DNA of 64,000 nt from Burkholderiales bacterium Ga0077543 (GTDB lineage Bacteria > Pseudomonadota > Gammaproteobacteria > Burkholderiales > Burkholderiaceae_C): positions 29,096 through 93,095 of the forward strand of contig LNET01000044.1 in NCBI GenBank assembly GCA_001464055.1, given 5' to 3'. Position 1 is the first letter of the stretch. Every line of letters begins with the position of its first letter. Below are positions 36,105-50,790 of the stretch, in pieces. The notes below the pieces were generated by a model. The model had not been told where the DNA came from, ran no database searches, and saw only the letters and a program-made list of their open reading frames with translations. Made by a program: the position numbers and the translations under genes.

Positions 36105-36518
36105 TCAGCTTGGGACCGCGGGCATCGCCGCCGGGTCCATCCAGAGCGCCGCCCACATGTGACCGTCGGGATCGGCCAGGTCGCGGGTGTACATGAAGCC
36201 GTGGTCCTCCATTGGGTTCACATCGGCCCGCCCACCATGGGCCGCAGCGGCCTCGTTCATCGCGTCGACGGCGGCGCGGCTCTCCAAGGCCAGGGAAAGC
36301 ATCACTCCACACGAGCCGGCCGGCGGGAACGGTCGCTGCGTGAAGGTCCGCCACTTGGCGTGCGTGACCAGCATGACGTGGATCGCCTCGCTCCAGACCA
36401 TGGCGGAGCCGTCCTCACCGCTGAATAGCGGGTTCTGGCTGAAGCCCAGGGCCTTGTAGAAGGCAGTTGAGGCGCTGAGGTCGACGACCGGGAGGCTGAT
36501 GAAGACGGTCTTGTTCAT
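36105..36518 (-). CDS. VOC-family (glyoxalase/bleomycin resistance-like) protein
   Basis: The 137-residue protein, starting at the ATG at 36518, shows the vicinal oxygen chelate pattern: FISLPVVDLSASTAFYKALGF at the start, AMVWSEAIHVMLV in the middle and DPDGHMWAALWMDP near the end. The late residues of the HxE-type metal site are partly replaced. It resembles the PhnB/glyoxalase-like lineage. Function could be isomerase, dioxygenase or resistance-type binding; nothing nearby decides it. A hairpin (36091-36110) overlaps its 3' end but lacks a U tract. Confidence 0.75.
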   Translation of the reverse strand: MNKTVFISLPVVDLSASTAFYKALGFSQNPLFSGEDGSAMVWSEAIHVMLVTHAKWRTFTQRPFPPAGSCGVMLSLALESRAAVDAMNEAAAAHGGRADVNPMEDHGFMYTRDLADPDGHMWAALWMDPAAMPAVPS

Positions 36519-36845
36519 GGTCCGCTCTGTTGGCTGGCTGAGTCTGAAACCTGGCGCGTGCAGGATACCTTCGTCAGTCCAACGCTCAGACAGCGCCGGG
36601 ATCGACAACACGACGCAGTTGGAAACTGGCGCTTCCCGTCCGGCCGCTCTGCAGCGGCGGTCGGTCGTCGCTGCTCTTCTAGCGCCCGCTGTCTGCCACG
36701 CAGCAGTCATCGGCCCAGCGCCTGTCGCGAAACCCAGTACCTGCCCAAGGGGATGAAGCAGACATAGCCAGGGTGTCGATGCGTTCCGCTGATCTCGTCG
36801 GCCGGCGCGCTGAAGTGGAGGCTGCCTGGTGCACCCCCAACGACC
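36519..36845. other. Gene-free stretch upstream of the VOC gene
   Basis: This 327-bp gap lies between the VOC gene start and the 3' end of the next Bug gene. No frame has convincing homology. No terminator with a U tract is visible for the Bug gene. The VOC promoter should lie at the left end but is not recognisable. Confidence 0.35.
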
Positions 36846-37826
36846 TCACTGCGGCTTCAGGTTGATCTGCCGTGCGATGCCGCGGTAGCGCGCCGTCTCG
36901 GCCTCATAGAAGCTGGCCGACTCCGCTAGCGTCATCGGCGGCGACGCCAGCAGCGTCTGCGCGGCCAGCTGCTGGCGCACTGCCGGGTCCTGCAGCGTCT
37001 TGCCCACGGCGGCGTGCAGCTTCTGCACCGCGTCGGCCGGCGTGCTGCTGGGCACCAGGAAGCCGATCCAGACCCGGAAGTTCATGTGCTTGAGCGACTG
37101 CGTCTCGCTCATCGCCGGCACGTTTTTGAGCAGCTCTGAGCGCTGCGCGCCGAGCTGCCCGATGACCTTGAGACGGCCCTGGTCGACCAGAGCGCCCAGG
37201 CCCGCGCTGTACACCAGCACCGCGAAGTCGACCTGGCCGCCCGCCAGGTCCTGCAGCAGCGGCGCGTTGCCCTTGTAGGGCACGTGCGCGAGCTGAATGC
37301 CGGTCTGCGCCTGCGCGCTCTCCACGATCAGGTGGTACAGAGAGCCAATGCCCACGCTGCCATACGTCAGCGGTCGGCTGGCGTTCTTGCGCGCCAGCGC
37401 GACCAGCTCGTCCACGGTGTTCACGCCCAAGTCCTTGCGCGTAACGAAGACCATCACCCCATCGGCCACCGGGTGCACCAGGCGGAAGTCCTCGGCCTTG
37501 AGCTTGACCGCCGCATTGGCCAGCGGCGACAGGATCACCTCGTTGGGCGAGCCCTGGAGGATGTAGTTGCCGTCCGCCGGCGCGGCCAGCACCTTTTGCG
37601 CGCCCAAAGCGCCCGCCACCCCACCCAGGTTCTCGACCAGCACCTGGCGGCCCATCTCCTTGCCCAGCGGCGTGTTGAAGATGCGCGCGACGACGTCCGA
37701 CGGCCCGCCTGCCGGGTACGGCACCATCAGGTTGACGGGCTTGACCGACTGGGCAGACGTGGCACCGGCCACCAGCACAAGACCGGCCCACACGGCCAGT
37801 CGCTTCAGCAGCTTGGAATGGAACAT
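36846..37826 (-). CDS. Bug-family TTT solute receptor
   Basis: The 326-residue chain from the ATG at 37826 begins FHSKLLKRLAVWAGLVLVAG with ATSAQS, a Sec signal peptide. Bug features are NLMVPYPAGGPSDVVARIF, VLVENLGGVAGALGAQKV and LAHVPYKGNAPLLQDLAGG. It is the third Bug receptor of the window and again lacks TctAB partners. It follows the response regulator gene by 105 bp in the same direction, near the phenylacetate cluster, so an aromatic acid ligand is possible. Nothing in the sequence proves it. Confidence 0.85.
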   Translation of the reverse strand: MFHSKLLKRLAVWAGLVLVAGATSAQSVKPVNLMVPYPAGGPSDVVARIFNTPLGKEMGRQVLVENLGGVAGALGAQKVLAAPADGNYILQGSPNEVILSPLANAAVKLKAEDFRLVHPVADGVMVFVTRKDLGVNTVDELVALARKNASRPLTYGSVGIGSLYHLIVESAQAQTGIQLAHVPYKGNAPLLQDLAGGQVDFAVLVYSAGLGALVDQGRLKVIGQLGAQRSELLKNVPAMSETQSLKHMNFRVWIGFLVPSSTPADAVQKLHAAVGKTLQDPAVRQQLAAQTLLASPPMTLAESASFYEAETARYRGIARQINLKPQ

Positions 37827-37931
37827 CACAGGACTCCGATAGAAGGGGCCGCGCCAGGCAACTGACACGGCGATTGGCATGAAAGAAAGGAAAGGAAGTG
37901 AGAGGGAAGGCGGCCGGCGTGAGCCCCCGCG

Positions 37932-38612
37932 TCAATGCGCGTCGGCGTGCACCGGTTGCAGGCAGTAGCCCACGCCGCGCACGGCCGAGATGCCCACCTG
38001 CGCAGGCACCAGCAGCTTGCGCAGGCGCGAGATCTGCACCTCCAGCGTGTTGATGCGCGGCGCGCGGGTGCGGTCGGCCAGTTCGTCCAGCAGCTGGTCC
38101 TTGCTCAGCGGCCTGCCGGCGCGCAGCAGCAGGGACTCCAGCAGGTCGGTCTGCAGGCGCGACAGCGGCAGCCGCTGGCCATCGACCATAGCCGCCCGGT
38201 GCGTCACGTCGAAGCGCAGACGGCCGCGCTCTATCACCGGCTGGCCGCCGCCAAAGCGTCGCCGGTTCCAGACCTCGAGCCTCACGAGCAACTCGTCGAT
38301 GGACAGCGGCCGGGAGAGGCAGTCGTCCGCCCCGGCCTTGATAGCGCGCACGCGCGCCTCCACCGTGGCGCACGCCGCCAGCACCACGATGGGCACGTCG
38401 GGGCTGCGGCGGCGCAGGCCCGCCAGCGCGACCGGCACGCTGCCGTCCACGGCCAGCAGGTCCAGCACCACGGCGTGGCACGCGTCCACGGCTAGCGCCG
38501 CTTCGGCGTCGGCCAGCGACGACACCTCCGCCACAGGGGCGCCGCGCAGGCGCAATGTCTCCGCCGCTGGCTGCATCCAGCCGGCGTCGTTGCCAATGAA
38601 CAGCAGGCGCAT
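37932..38612 (-). CDS. Orphan winged-helix (OmpR-type) response regulator
   Basis: The 226-residue protein has an N-terminal receiver domain (1-115) with the phospho-acceptor Asp at about 51 (VVLDLLAVDG). A C-terminal winged-helix domain follows (about 128-220: LSRLQTDLLESLLLRAGRPL, RTRAPRINTLEVQISRLRK, VRGVGYCL). The receiver is degenerate: the usual acidic pair is Asn-Asp (IGNDAG), and the conserved Lys before Pro is Arg (SRPLS). Phosphorylation control may thus be weakened or lost. No histidine kinase is adjacent. It lies 5 bp after paaY on the same strand and may be read with the paaZY genes. Confidence 0.8.
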   Translation of the reverse strand: MRLLFIGNDAGWMQPAAETLRLRGAPVAEVSSLADAEAALAVDACHAVVLDLLAVDGSVPVALAGLRRRSPDVPIVVLAACATVEARVRAIKAGADDCLSRPLSIDELLVRLEVWNRRRFGGGQPVIERGRLRFDVTHRAAMVDGQRLPLSRLQTDLLESLLLRAGRPLSKDQLLDELADRTRAPRINTLEVQISRLRKLLVPAQVGISAVRGVGYCLQPVHADAH

Positions 38613-38617
38613 CGCGA

Positions 38618-39226
38618 TCACTCCCGGCGTTCGGCGCGGCCCGTCAGCGAGCGCAGCTCGGGCAGTTGCAGGTGGCCACGGCCAGCCGGCAGCGCGGCCA
38701 GCGGCGCGGTCTCTTGCAGCGTGGCCAGGCAGCGCTGCGTCAGCGCGTGGTAGACCTCGGTGCCTTCGCGCTTGCGCTGCACCTCGTCGTCGCTGAGCGT
38801 GCGCAGCACCCTGGCCGGCGTGCCCACGGCCAGCGCCCGCGCCGGCAGCCGCGTGCCCGCCGGCACAAAGGCGCAGGCGGCCACCATGGCCTCGGGGCCC
38901 ACCTCGGCGCCGTCCATCACCACCGCGTTCATGCCCACCAGCGCATCGCGGCGCACGGTGCAGCCATGCAAGATGGCGCCGTGGCCGACGTGGCCGTTCT
39001 CCTCGACGATGACGGCCTGGTTGGGGAAGGCGTGCGCGGTGCAGTGGTCCTGCACGTTGGCGCCGCGGTGCAGCTCGATGCGGCCGAAGTCGCCGCGCAG
39101 GCTGGCGCAGGGGCCCACGTAGCAACCGGGGCCGACGATCACGTCGCCGATCAGCACCGCCGTGGGGTGCACATGGGCCGTGGGGTCGACAACGGGCACG
39201 AAGCCGTCGATGGCGTAGCAGGGCAT
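38618..39226 (-). CDS. paaY: Phenylacetate degradation protein PaaY (left-handed beta-helix)
   Basis: The 202-residue protein has hexapeptide repeats of the gamma-carbonic anhydrase type: VHPTAVLIGDVIVGPGCYVG, ASLRGDFGRIELHRGANVQD, and the metal histidines of HGHGAILHGCTV-like segments (GHVGHGAILHG). PaaY is a thioesterase-like proofreading protein of the phenylacetate pathway that relieves stalled ring-1,2-epoxide or oxepin CoA products. Its place right after paaZ (12 bp) fits this. The C-terminal 40 residues are less conserved. Length and motifs are normal for PaaY. Confidence 0.85.
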   Translation of the reverse strand: MPCYAIDGFVPVVDPTAHVHPTAVLIGDVIVGPGCYVGPCASLRGDFGRIELHRGANVQDHCTAHAFPNQAVIVEENGHVGHGAILHGCTVRRDALVGMNAVVMDGAEVGPEAMVAACAFVPAGTRLPARALAVGTPARVLRTLSDDEVQRKREGTEVYHALTQRCLATLQETAPLAALPAGRGHLQLPELRSLTGRAERRE

Positions 39227-39238
39227 GGCGGGCTCCGC

Positions 39239-41293
39239 TCAGGCCGCCGGTCGCTTGAGCACCAGCGTCAGGATGTCGTAGCTGGCCACCAGCTCGCCGT
39301 CCTGGTTGGTGACCTGCACGTCCCAGGCCACCACGCCCTGCGCCGGCTGGTCCTTGCGCGCGGGCTTGTCGATCTTGCGTTTGCAGGTCAGGCGTGCCTG
39401 GATGGTGTCGCCGATGCCCACCGGCTTGACGAAGCGCAGCGTGTCCAGCCCGTAGTTGGCCAGCACCGGCCCCTGCGCCGGCGAGACGAACAAGCCCGCC
39501 GCCGCCGACAGCACGAAGTAGCCGTGCGCGATGCGCTTGCCGAACGGGCTTGTCTTGGCGGCGATCTCGTCGAAGTGCATGTAGAAATAGTCGCCCGAGA
39601 CGCCGCCGAAGTTGACGATGTCGGCCTCGCTCACGGTGCGGCGGTGCGTCAGCAGCGAATCGCCGATGGCGAGATCGTCGAACCACTTGCGGAAAGGGTG
39701 CACGTCGCCTTCCTGCACCGCGGCACCGCGCACGTATTCGCCGGTCACCGCGGCCAGCATCGTGGGCGAGCCCTGCACCGCCGTGCGCTGCAGGAAGTGC
39801 TTCACGGCGCGCACGCCGCCCAGCTCTTCACCGCCGCCGGCGCGGCCGGGGCCGCCGTGCTTGAGCTGCGGCAGCGGCGAGCCGTGGCCGGTGGACTCCA
39901 CCGCCGAGGTGCGGTCGAGGATGTGCACGCGGCCGTGCCAGGCGGCCAGCGCCGGCACGACGTGCGCCGCCACTTTGGGGTCGTGCGTGACCAGCGAAGC
40001 CACCAGGCTGCCCTTGCCACGTGCGGCCAGCGTCACCGCGTGGTCGAGGTCGTCATAGCCGATCAGCGTGCTCACCGGGCCGAAGGCCTCGACGTCGTGC
40101 ACCGCGCTGCCGTCGCTGCCTGCGCGGCCCATCAGCAGCGTGGGTGCAAAGAAGGCGCCTTCGGCGACCCCGTCCCCGCGCGGCGCAAAACCGTCGCCGG
40201 CGCCGAACACCACGTCGGCCTCCTGCGACAGCAGCGCCAGGCGCTCGGCCACGTCGGCCTGCTGCGCGCGCGACGCCAGCGGCCCCATGCGCACGCCTTC
40301 CACCGACGGGTCGCCCACCACCACCTTGGCCAGCCGTGCGCGCAGCGCCTCGGCCACCGCGGCGAGCTGCTGGCGCGGCACGATCGCACGGCGGATGGCG
40401 GTGCACTTCTGGCCGGCCTTGGCCGTCATCTCGCGCGCCACTTCCTTGACGAAGAGATCGAACTCGGGGTTGTCGGGCGTGACGCCGGGGCCCAGGATGG
40501 CGCAGTTCAGCGAATCGGCCTCGGCGTTGAACGGCACCGAGTGGCGCACCAGGTTCGGGTGCACGCGCAGTTTGGCGGCGGTATCGGCCGAGCCGGTGAA
40601 GGTGACGACGTCCTGGCCGGCCAGCCGGTCCAGCAGGTCGCCGGTGCCGCCGATCACCAGTTGCAGGCTGCCCGCGGGCAGCAGGCCCGACTCGTGCATT
40701 AGCCGCACCGCGGCCTCGGTGAGGTAGCTCGTGGCCGTGGCGGGCTTGCCGATGCACGGCATGCCGGCCAGGAAGCTGGGCGCAAACTTCTCCAGCAGGC
40801 CCCACACCGGAAAGTTGAAGGCGTTGATGTGCACCGCCACACCGCCGCGCGGCACCAGGATGTGCGTGCCGGCAAAGCCGCCCTGCTTGCCCAGCGGCAG
40901 GGCCGGGCCTTCGTGCACCACGTTGCCCGAGGGCAGCTCGTTGGCACCGACGCTGGCGTAGGCGTAGAGCGTGCCGGAGCCGCCCTCGATGTCGACCCAG
41001 CTGTCGGCGCGCGTGGCGCCGGTGTGGTGCGAGATGGCGTACAGCTTCTCCTTGTGCTGCAGCAGGTAGGCGCCCAGCGCCTTCAGCCGCGCTGCACGCT
41101 CCTGAAAGTCCATGGCGCGCAGAGCAGGCCCGCCGACGCGGCGAGCGAAGTCCACCGCCTCGCCGAAGTCGATGGCTTCGGCGTGGGTGTGCGCGACAGG
41201 GGCGCCGTTGATCGCGCTGTGCATGGCGACGGCGGCACGGTCGCCAAGCCAGCGGCCGGCGATCAGGCTTTGCAGGGTGGGGGCAGCGTTCAT
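39239..41293 (-). CDS. paaZ: Oxepin-CoA hydrolase/3-oxo-5,6-dehydrosuberyl-CoA semialdehyde dehydrogenase
   Basis: The 684-residue bifunctional enzyme has an N-terminal aldehyde dehydrogenase domain and a C-terminal MaoC-like hydratase domain. The first shows HINAFNFPVWGLLEKFAP, VTFTGSADTAAKL, EADSLNCAILG and the catalytic Cys in KAGQKCTAIRRA. The second starts at about residue 545 (FRKWFDDLAIGDSL) and shows KRIAHGYFVLSAAAGL. In phenylacetate degradation the MaoC part opens the oxepin ring and the dehydrogenase part oxidises the resulting semialdehyde. Length is close to E. coli PaaZ. I chose the ATG at 41293 (MNAAPTLQSL); longer readings add residues foreign to the family. Confidence 0.9.
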   Translation of the reverse strand: MNAAPTLQSLIAGRWLGDRAAVAMHSAINGAPVAHTHAEAIDFGEAVDFARRVGGPALRAMDFQERAARLKALGAYLLQHKEKLYAISHHTGATRADSWVDIEGGSGTLYAYASVGANELPSGNVVHEGPALPLGKQGGFAGTHILVPRGGVAVHINAFNFPVWGLLEKFAPSFLAGMPCIGKPATATSYLTEAAVRLMHESGLLPAGSLQLVIGGTGDLLDRLAGQDVVTFTGSADTAAKLRVHPNLVRHSVPFNAEADSLNCAILGPGVTPDNPEFDLFVKEVAREMTAKAGQKCTAIRRAIVPRQQLAAVAEALRARLAKVVVGDPSVEGVRMGPLASRAQQADVAERLALLSQEADVVFGAGDGFAPRGDGVAEGAFFAPTLLMGRAGSDGSAVHDVEAFGPVSTLIGYDDLDHAVTLAARGKGSLVASLVTHDPKVAAHVVPALAAWHGRVHILDRTSAVESTGHGSPLPQLKHGGPGRAGGGEELGGVRAVKHFLQRTAVQGSPTMLAAVTGEYVRGAAVQEGDVHPFRKWFDDLAIGDSLLTHRRTVSEADIVNFGGVSGDYFYMHFDEIAAKTSPFGKRIAHGYFVLSAAAGLFVSPAQGPVLANYGLDTLRFVKPVGIGDTIQARLTCKRKIDKPARKDQPAQGVVAWDVQVTNQDGELVASYDILTLVLKRPAA

Positions 41294-41370
41294 GAGCGGA
41301 AGCTCCAGGTTCGACAACATTGATTGAAGCGCCGCGCCCGCAGGCGCGGCCGGGGGGCCGCAGGCCCAGG

Positions 41371-43474
<2,104 letters not shown>

Positions 43475-43478
<4 letters not shown>

Positions 43479-44470
43479 GTTTTCACAGCCTTTGCCACGT
43501 CCTTGGCGGCGGGTTTGACGGCGGGCTTGGCGTCGCTCTTGCCGCCACCCTGGCGCCACCGCGCGGCCAAGGTCGGCACGATGCCCTTGGGCAGGAAGAT
43601 CATCGTCGCCATCAGGATGGCGCCGAAGACCACCGTCTCCCAGCCCTCGAAGGTGGACAGCAGCTGCGGCAGCATGGTCAGGATCGCCGCCCCCACGATG
43701 GAGCCGAACACCGACGCCATGCCGCCCACCACCACCATCGTCACCAGTTCGATCGAGTGGAAGAAGCCCGCCAGCCCCGGCGTCACGAAGGCGACGTAAT
43801 GTGCGCTGAGGCTGCCCACCAGGCTGGCCACCACAGCCGAGACGACGAAGATGCGCACCTTCACGCGCGTGGTCTCCACGCCCACCACCTGCGCCGCCAC
43901 CTCCGAGCCATGGATGGCCTGCAAGGCACGGCCGGCCGGCGAATCGATGAGGTTCAGCGCCAGCCAGCTCACCACCAGCAACAGCAGCGCCATCACCGCG
44001 TACCAGGCCTTGTCGCCCGACAGCTCGTAGCTGCCGATGGCCAGCGCCGGCACGCTCAGGCCGTCGGGGCCGCCGGTGTAGGTCGTCTCGTTGGTGATGA
44101 CGATGGCGATGATGATGCCCAGGCCCAGCGTGGCCATGGCCAGGTAGTGCCCCTTGAGCTTGAGCACCGGCCGCGCGATGGCAAAGGCCAGCAACCCGGC
44201 AGCCACGCAGCCGGCCACCAGCGCCAGCAGCGACGGCCAGCCGAACTGCGTGGTGAGGATGGCGCTGGCGTAGGCGCCGATGCCCAGGAAGCCGGCGTGG
44301 CCCAGGCTGATCTGCCCGGTGTAGCCGATCAGCAGGTTCAGGCCGATGACGACGACCGCGTTCATCGCGATGCGGATCGCGACGTCGTAGTAATAGGGGT
44401 TGGTCAGCAGCAGCGGCAGCGCCAGCAGCAGCGCGGCCAGCACGAGCAGGCCCTTGGACTTTGTCTTCAT
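43475..44470 (-). CDS. livM: LivM-type ABC transporter permease
   Basis: The 331-residue membrane protein has about eight to nine hydrophobic segments and the LivM signature NLLIGYTGQISLGHAGFLGIG near residues 45-65. It also has the coupling stretch TLGLGIIIAIVITNETTYTGG and VGGMASVFGSIVGA near the C-terminus. The C-terminal tail is lysine/alanine-rich. As a permease subunit of a branched-chain-amino-acid-type importer it works with LivH, LivG, LivF and a periplasmic receptor. The genes overlap by four bases. Cargo in this setting is probably an aromatic acid such as phenylacetate. Confidence 0.9.
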
Positions 44471-45342
44471 ACGCGGTCCGTCACCTTGGCGCCGAACAGG
44501 CCGCGCGGCATGAAGAACAGCACCACCAGGATCAGCACGAAGGGCACCGCGTCCTTGTACGACGACGAGATGTAGCCCGCCGTCATCGCCTCCACCAGCC
44601 CGAGCAGCAGCCCGCCGACGATGGCGCCCGCGCCGCTGCCCAGCCCGCCCAGCGTGGCCGCGACGAAGCCCTTCAGCCCGAGCATGATGCCCACGTCGTA
44701 CGAGGTGTTGGTGATGGGCGCGATCAGGATGCCGCCCAACGCGCCCAGCGCCGCCGACAAGCCAAAGCTGGCCAGCAGGATCGCCTTGGTGTTGATGCCC
44801 ACCAGCTGCGCAGCCAGCTTGTTGTGCGAGGTGGCCAGCATCGCCTTGCCTTGCAGCGTGCGCGTGAAGAACCAGGCCAGCACCGCCACGATGACCAGCG
44901 TCACGCCCAGCACCCACAGGCTCTGCGGCAGCAGCGTCGCGCCCAGCACCGCAATCGGCTGGTCGCCCGAAAACGCCGGCAGCGCGTGCGTGCCCTTGCC
45001 CAGACTCACCTGCACCAGCCCGCGGATGAACAGCGACGCACCGATGGTGATGATGATCAGCGTCACCACCTCGGCGTTCTTGGCCGGCTCGATGGCCAGC
45101 TTCTCCACCAGCAGGCCGCCCAGCGCCGCAGCCGCCACCGCAATGGCGATGGCCAGCGGCAGCGGCATGCCCTGCGAGGTCATCAGCGCCGCGGCCATGC
45201 CGCCGAGCATGATGAACTCACCCTGCGCGAAGTTGATCACGCCGCTGGCGTTGTAGATGATCGAGAAGCCCAGCGCGGCCAGCGCATAGGTGGCGCCGAT
45301 CGTCAGGCCAGAAAAGAAGAACTGCAGGAACTGCGCCGTCAT
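44467..45342 (-). CDS. livH: LivH-type ABC transporter permease
   Basis: The 291-residue integral membrane protein begins MTAQFLQFFFSGLTIGATYA. It carries the LivH signature GFSIIYNASGVINFAQGEFIMLGGM near residues 25-50 and GLKGFVAATLGGLGSGAGA near 235-252, the ATPase-contact region. Its start at 45342 follows the periplasmic receptor gene by 71 bp. It forms the permease pair with LivM. Length and signatures are normal. Confidence 0.9.
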   Translation of the reverse strand: MTAQFLQFFFSGLTIGATYALAALGFSIIYNASGVINFAQGEFIMLGGMAAALMTSQGMPLPLAIAIAVAAAALGGLLVEKLAIEPAKNAEVVTLIIITIGASLFIRGLVQVSLGKGTHALPAFSGDQPIAVLGATLLPQSLWVLGVTLVIVAVLAWFFTRTLQGKAMLATSHNKLAAQLVGINTKAILLASFGLSAALGALGGILIAPITNTSYDVGIMLGLKGFVAATLGGLGSGAGAIVGGLLLGLVEAMTAGYISSSYKDAVPFVLILVVLFFMPRGLFGAKVTDRV

Positions 45343-45413
45343 GGGGGTGTCTCCTCCGTGGGCTGGAACGGGATCGTGCGGCGCGCCAGGTGCGCCGCAC
45401 CGCGGGGGACTGG

Positions 45414-46574
45414 CTATTGCGCCAGCGTCCAATCGCCGTTCTTGATCTCCAGCATGCGGAAGGCCGACAGGTCCAGGCCCAGGTGGTCGGTGGCGCTCAT
45501 GTTGACCACGCCGCCGGTACCCACGTAGCCCTTGGTGGCCTCGATCGCGTCGCGCACCTTGGCCTTGTCGGTGGAGCCGGCGCGCTTGATGGCTTCCACC
45601 GCGATCATCAGGCCGTCGAACGCATGGCCGCCGAAGGCCGAGATGTCTTCCTTGTACCTGGCGGTGTAGGCCGTGCGGTAGCCCAGGGCCACGGCCTTCT
45701 GCGGGTCGCTGGCAGGCAGCACATCGGCCACCAGCAGCGCCGCGGCGGGCAGGCGCACCCCTTCGGCGGCCTTGCCCGAGAGCTTGATGTATTCCTCGGA
45801 CGCGACGCCGTGCGACTGGTACATGGGCAGCTTGATGCCGAGCTGCGCATAGTTCTTCGTCACCACTGCCGGGCCCTGCCCCAGGCCGAACACCAGCACG
45901 GCCTGCACGCCGGGCACACCCTTGATCTTGGTCAGCTGCGCCGTGGTGTCGGCATCCTTGGGGCCGTAGGTCTCGTCGGCCACCAGTTCGATGCCGTGCT
46001 TGCCCGCCACGGCCAGCGTCTCCTTGCGGCCCGACTGGCCGAAGCCGCTGGTCTCGGACAGCAGCGCCACCTTCTTCAGGCCGCGCTTGTTCATGTCGGT
46101 GAAGATCTTCTCGGCCGCCATGCGGTCGGTGTGCGGCGTCTTGAAGATCCACTTCTTCACCGGCTCCACGACGACCACACCGCCGGCCAACGAGATGAAG
46201 GGCACGCCGGCCTTCTCGACCAGCGGCGCCATCGCCATCGTGGCACCCGTGGTGGTGCCGCCGATGATCAGGTCGACGTTGTCCGACTCGATCAGCCGCT
46301 TGCCGAAGCCGTTGGCCTTGTTGGCGTCGCCGCCATCGTCGTAGTGCACCAGCACCAGCTTGCGGCCGAGCACGCCGCCTGCGGCGTTGATGCGTTCCAC
46401 GTACAGCTGCAGCGTCTTCAGCTCGGGGTCGCCCAGAAAGGAAGCCGGGCCGGTGACCGACAGCACCGAGCCGATCTTGATGTCGGCGGTCTGCGCGCGG
46501 GCGCCGGGCGAGGCGATGGTGATCGCCATCGTCATCGCCATGGCGGTCAGGGTGAACAGCTTGCGTCTTTGCAT
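45414..46574 (-). CDS. livK: Branched-chain-type ABC substrate-binding protein (LivK family)
   Basis: The 386-residue protein has an N-terminal signal peptide (QRRKLFTLTAMAMTMAITIA then GARAQ) and a type I periplasmic-binding fold. IKIGSVLSVTGPASFLGD, ERINAAGGVLGRKLVLVHYD, LSETSGFGQSGRKE and FGGHAFDGLMI are typical of this family. It binds the solute for LivHMGF. In this position, between the permease genes and paaJ, a phenyl-carboxylate such as phenylacetate is a likely ligand, but the binding site cannot be read from sequence alone. Confidence 0.85.
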   Translation of the reverse strand: MQRRKLFTLTAMAMTMAITIASPGARAQTADIKIGSVLSVTGPASFLGDPELKTLQLYVERINAAGGVLGRKLVLVHYDDGGDANKANGFGKRLIESDNVDLIIGGTTTGATMAMAPLVEKAGVPFISLAGGVVVVEPVKKWIFKTPHTDRMAAEKIFTDMNKRGLKKVALLSETSGFGQSGRKETLAVAGKHGIELVADETYGPKDADTTAQLTKIKGVPGVQAVLVFGLGQGPAVVTKNYAQLGIKLPMYQSHGVASEEYIKLSGKAAEGVRLPAAALLVADVLPASDPQKAVALGYRTAYTARYKEDISAFGGHAFDGLMIAVEAIKRAGSTDKAKVRDAIEATKGYVGTGGVVNMSATDHLGLDLSAFRMLEIKNGDWTLAQ

Positions 46575-46614
46575 GGTCTTGTCTCCTCGGGATGGAATGA
46601 ATGGGGGCTGGGCT

Positions 46615-47820
<1,206 letters not shown>

Positions 47821-47830
47821 GACCCGGCCC

Positions 47831-49180
47831 TCAGATCGCGCCCACGGGTTGCTCGTGGGTGAGCTTGGGCCGCTTGTCGATCACCCGCTTGGCCTTGCCG
47901 GTGCTGCTGCGCTCCACACTGCCCGCCGCCAGCACCCGCACCTTGGTGCTGACGCCGACGAAGGCCTTGATGTGGTGCGAGAGCTCGCGCGCCACGGTCT
48001 CGGATTCGCTGGACGACAGGTGTGCCGACACGTCGGCCCGCGCTTCGACGATGACGTCGAGCTTGTCCAGGTGCCCGTCGCGCGTGACCACCAGCTGGTA
48101 GATCGGGGCCAGCTTGGGCTGCTTCAGGATCAGCTCCTCGATCTGCGTCGGGAACACGTTGACGCCGCGGATGATCAGCATGTCGTCGGAGCGGCCGGTG
48201 ATCTTGCCGATGCGGCGCATCGAGCGCGACGTGGGCGGCAGCAGGCGCGTGAGGTCGCGCGTGCGGTAGCGGATGACGGGCAGCGCTTCCTTGGTCAGCG
48301 AGGTGAAGACGAGTTCACCTTCTTCGCCGTCGGGCAGCACGGCGCCGGTCTCGGGGTCGATGATCTCGGCCAGGAAGTGGTCTTCCCAGATCACCGGGCC
48401 GTCCTTGCTCTCGATGCACTCGCTGGCCACGCCCGGGCCCATGACTTCGCTCAGGCCGTAGATGTCCACCGCATCCAGGCCGGCGCGTGCCTCGATCTCG
48501 GCGCGCATCGCGTCGGTCCAGGGCTCGGCACCGAAGATGCCGATCTTCAGCGAGCACTCGGCCGCGTCGATGCCCTGGCGCAGCATCTCTTCGATGATGT
48601 TGAGCATGTAGGACGGCGTGACCATGATGATGTCGGGCTTGAAGTCCTGGATCAGCTGCACCTGCTTCTCGGTCTGGCCGCCGGACATCGGCACCACCGT
48701 GCAGCCCAGGCGCTCGGCGCCGTAGTGCGCGCCAAGCCCGCCCGTGAACAGGCCGTAGCCGTAGGCGATGTGGCAGATGTCGCCGGGGCGGCCACCGGCG
48801 GCGCGGATCGAGCGCGCGCCCAGGTCGGCCCAGTTGTCGATGTCGTTCTTGGTGTAACCCACCACGGTGGGCTTGCCGGTGGTGCCGCTGGACGCGTGGA
48901 TGCGCACCACCTGCTCGCGCGGCACCGCAAAGAGGCCGAAGGGATAGTTGTCGCGCAGGTCCTTCTTACCGGTGAACGGGAACTTGGCCAGGTCCGCGAG
49001 GCTCTTGCAGTCCTCGGGCCGCACGCCCTGGGCGTCGAACGCGGCGCGGTAGTGCGGCACGTTGTCATACGCGCGCTTGAGCGTGGCCTGCAGGCGCTGC
49101 AGCTGCAGCGCCTCGATCTCGTCGCGGCTGGCGCGCTCGATGGGGTCGAGTTCGGCGGGGGTCGGGTGCAGTCGGGGCAT
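47831..49180 (-). CDS. paaK: Phenylacetate-CoA ligase
   Basis: The 449-residue AMP-forming ligase has the PaaK markers: [20 protein letters not shown] (phosphate-binding loop near 95-110), [20 protein letters not shown] and [12 protein letters not shown] (adenine site). The C-terminal hinge contains [20 protein letters not shown] and the catalytic Lys in [10 protein letters not shown]. It activates phenylacetate with CoA and ATP, the first step of the pathway, in the cytoplasm. Length is normal. It is 10 bp upstream of paaJ in the same operon. Confidence 0.92.
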   Translation of the reverse strand: MPRLHPTPAELDPIERASRDEIEALQLQRLQATLKRAYDNVPHYRAAFDAQGVRPEDCKSLADLAKFPFTGKKDLRDNYPFGLFAVPREQVVRIHASSGTTGKPTVVGYTKNDIDNWADLGARSIRAAGGRPGDICHIAYGYGLFTGGLGAHYGAERLGCTVVPMSGGQTEKQVQLIQDFKPDIIMVTPSYMLNIIEEMLRQGIDAAECSLKIGIFGAEPWTDAMRAEIEARAGLDAVDIYGLSEVMGPGVASECIESKDGPVIWEDHFLAEIIDPETGAVLPDGEEGELVFTSLTKEALPVIRYRTRDLTRLLPPTSRSMRRIGKITGRSDDMLIIRGVNVFPTQIEELILKQPKLAPIYQLVVTRDGHLDKLDVIVEARADVSAHLSSSESETVARELSHHIKAFVGVSTKVRVLAAGSVERSSTGKAKRVIDKRPKLTHEQPVGAI

Positions 49181-49232
49181 GGTGGTCTCGCGGGGGTTTG
49201 TTGGGGTCTGGGGGCCTGCGCGCGGGGGCGCT

Positions 49233-50786
<1,554 letters not shown>

Positions 50787-50790
50787 CGCG

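Noticed and set aside
36091..36110. Hairpin AGCTGAA...TTCAGCT at the VOC gene end as a terminator
   Set aside because: The stem is weak, it overlaps the stop codon, and no U tract follows.
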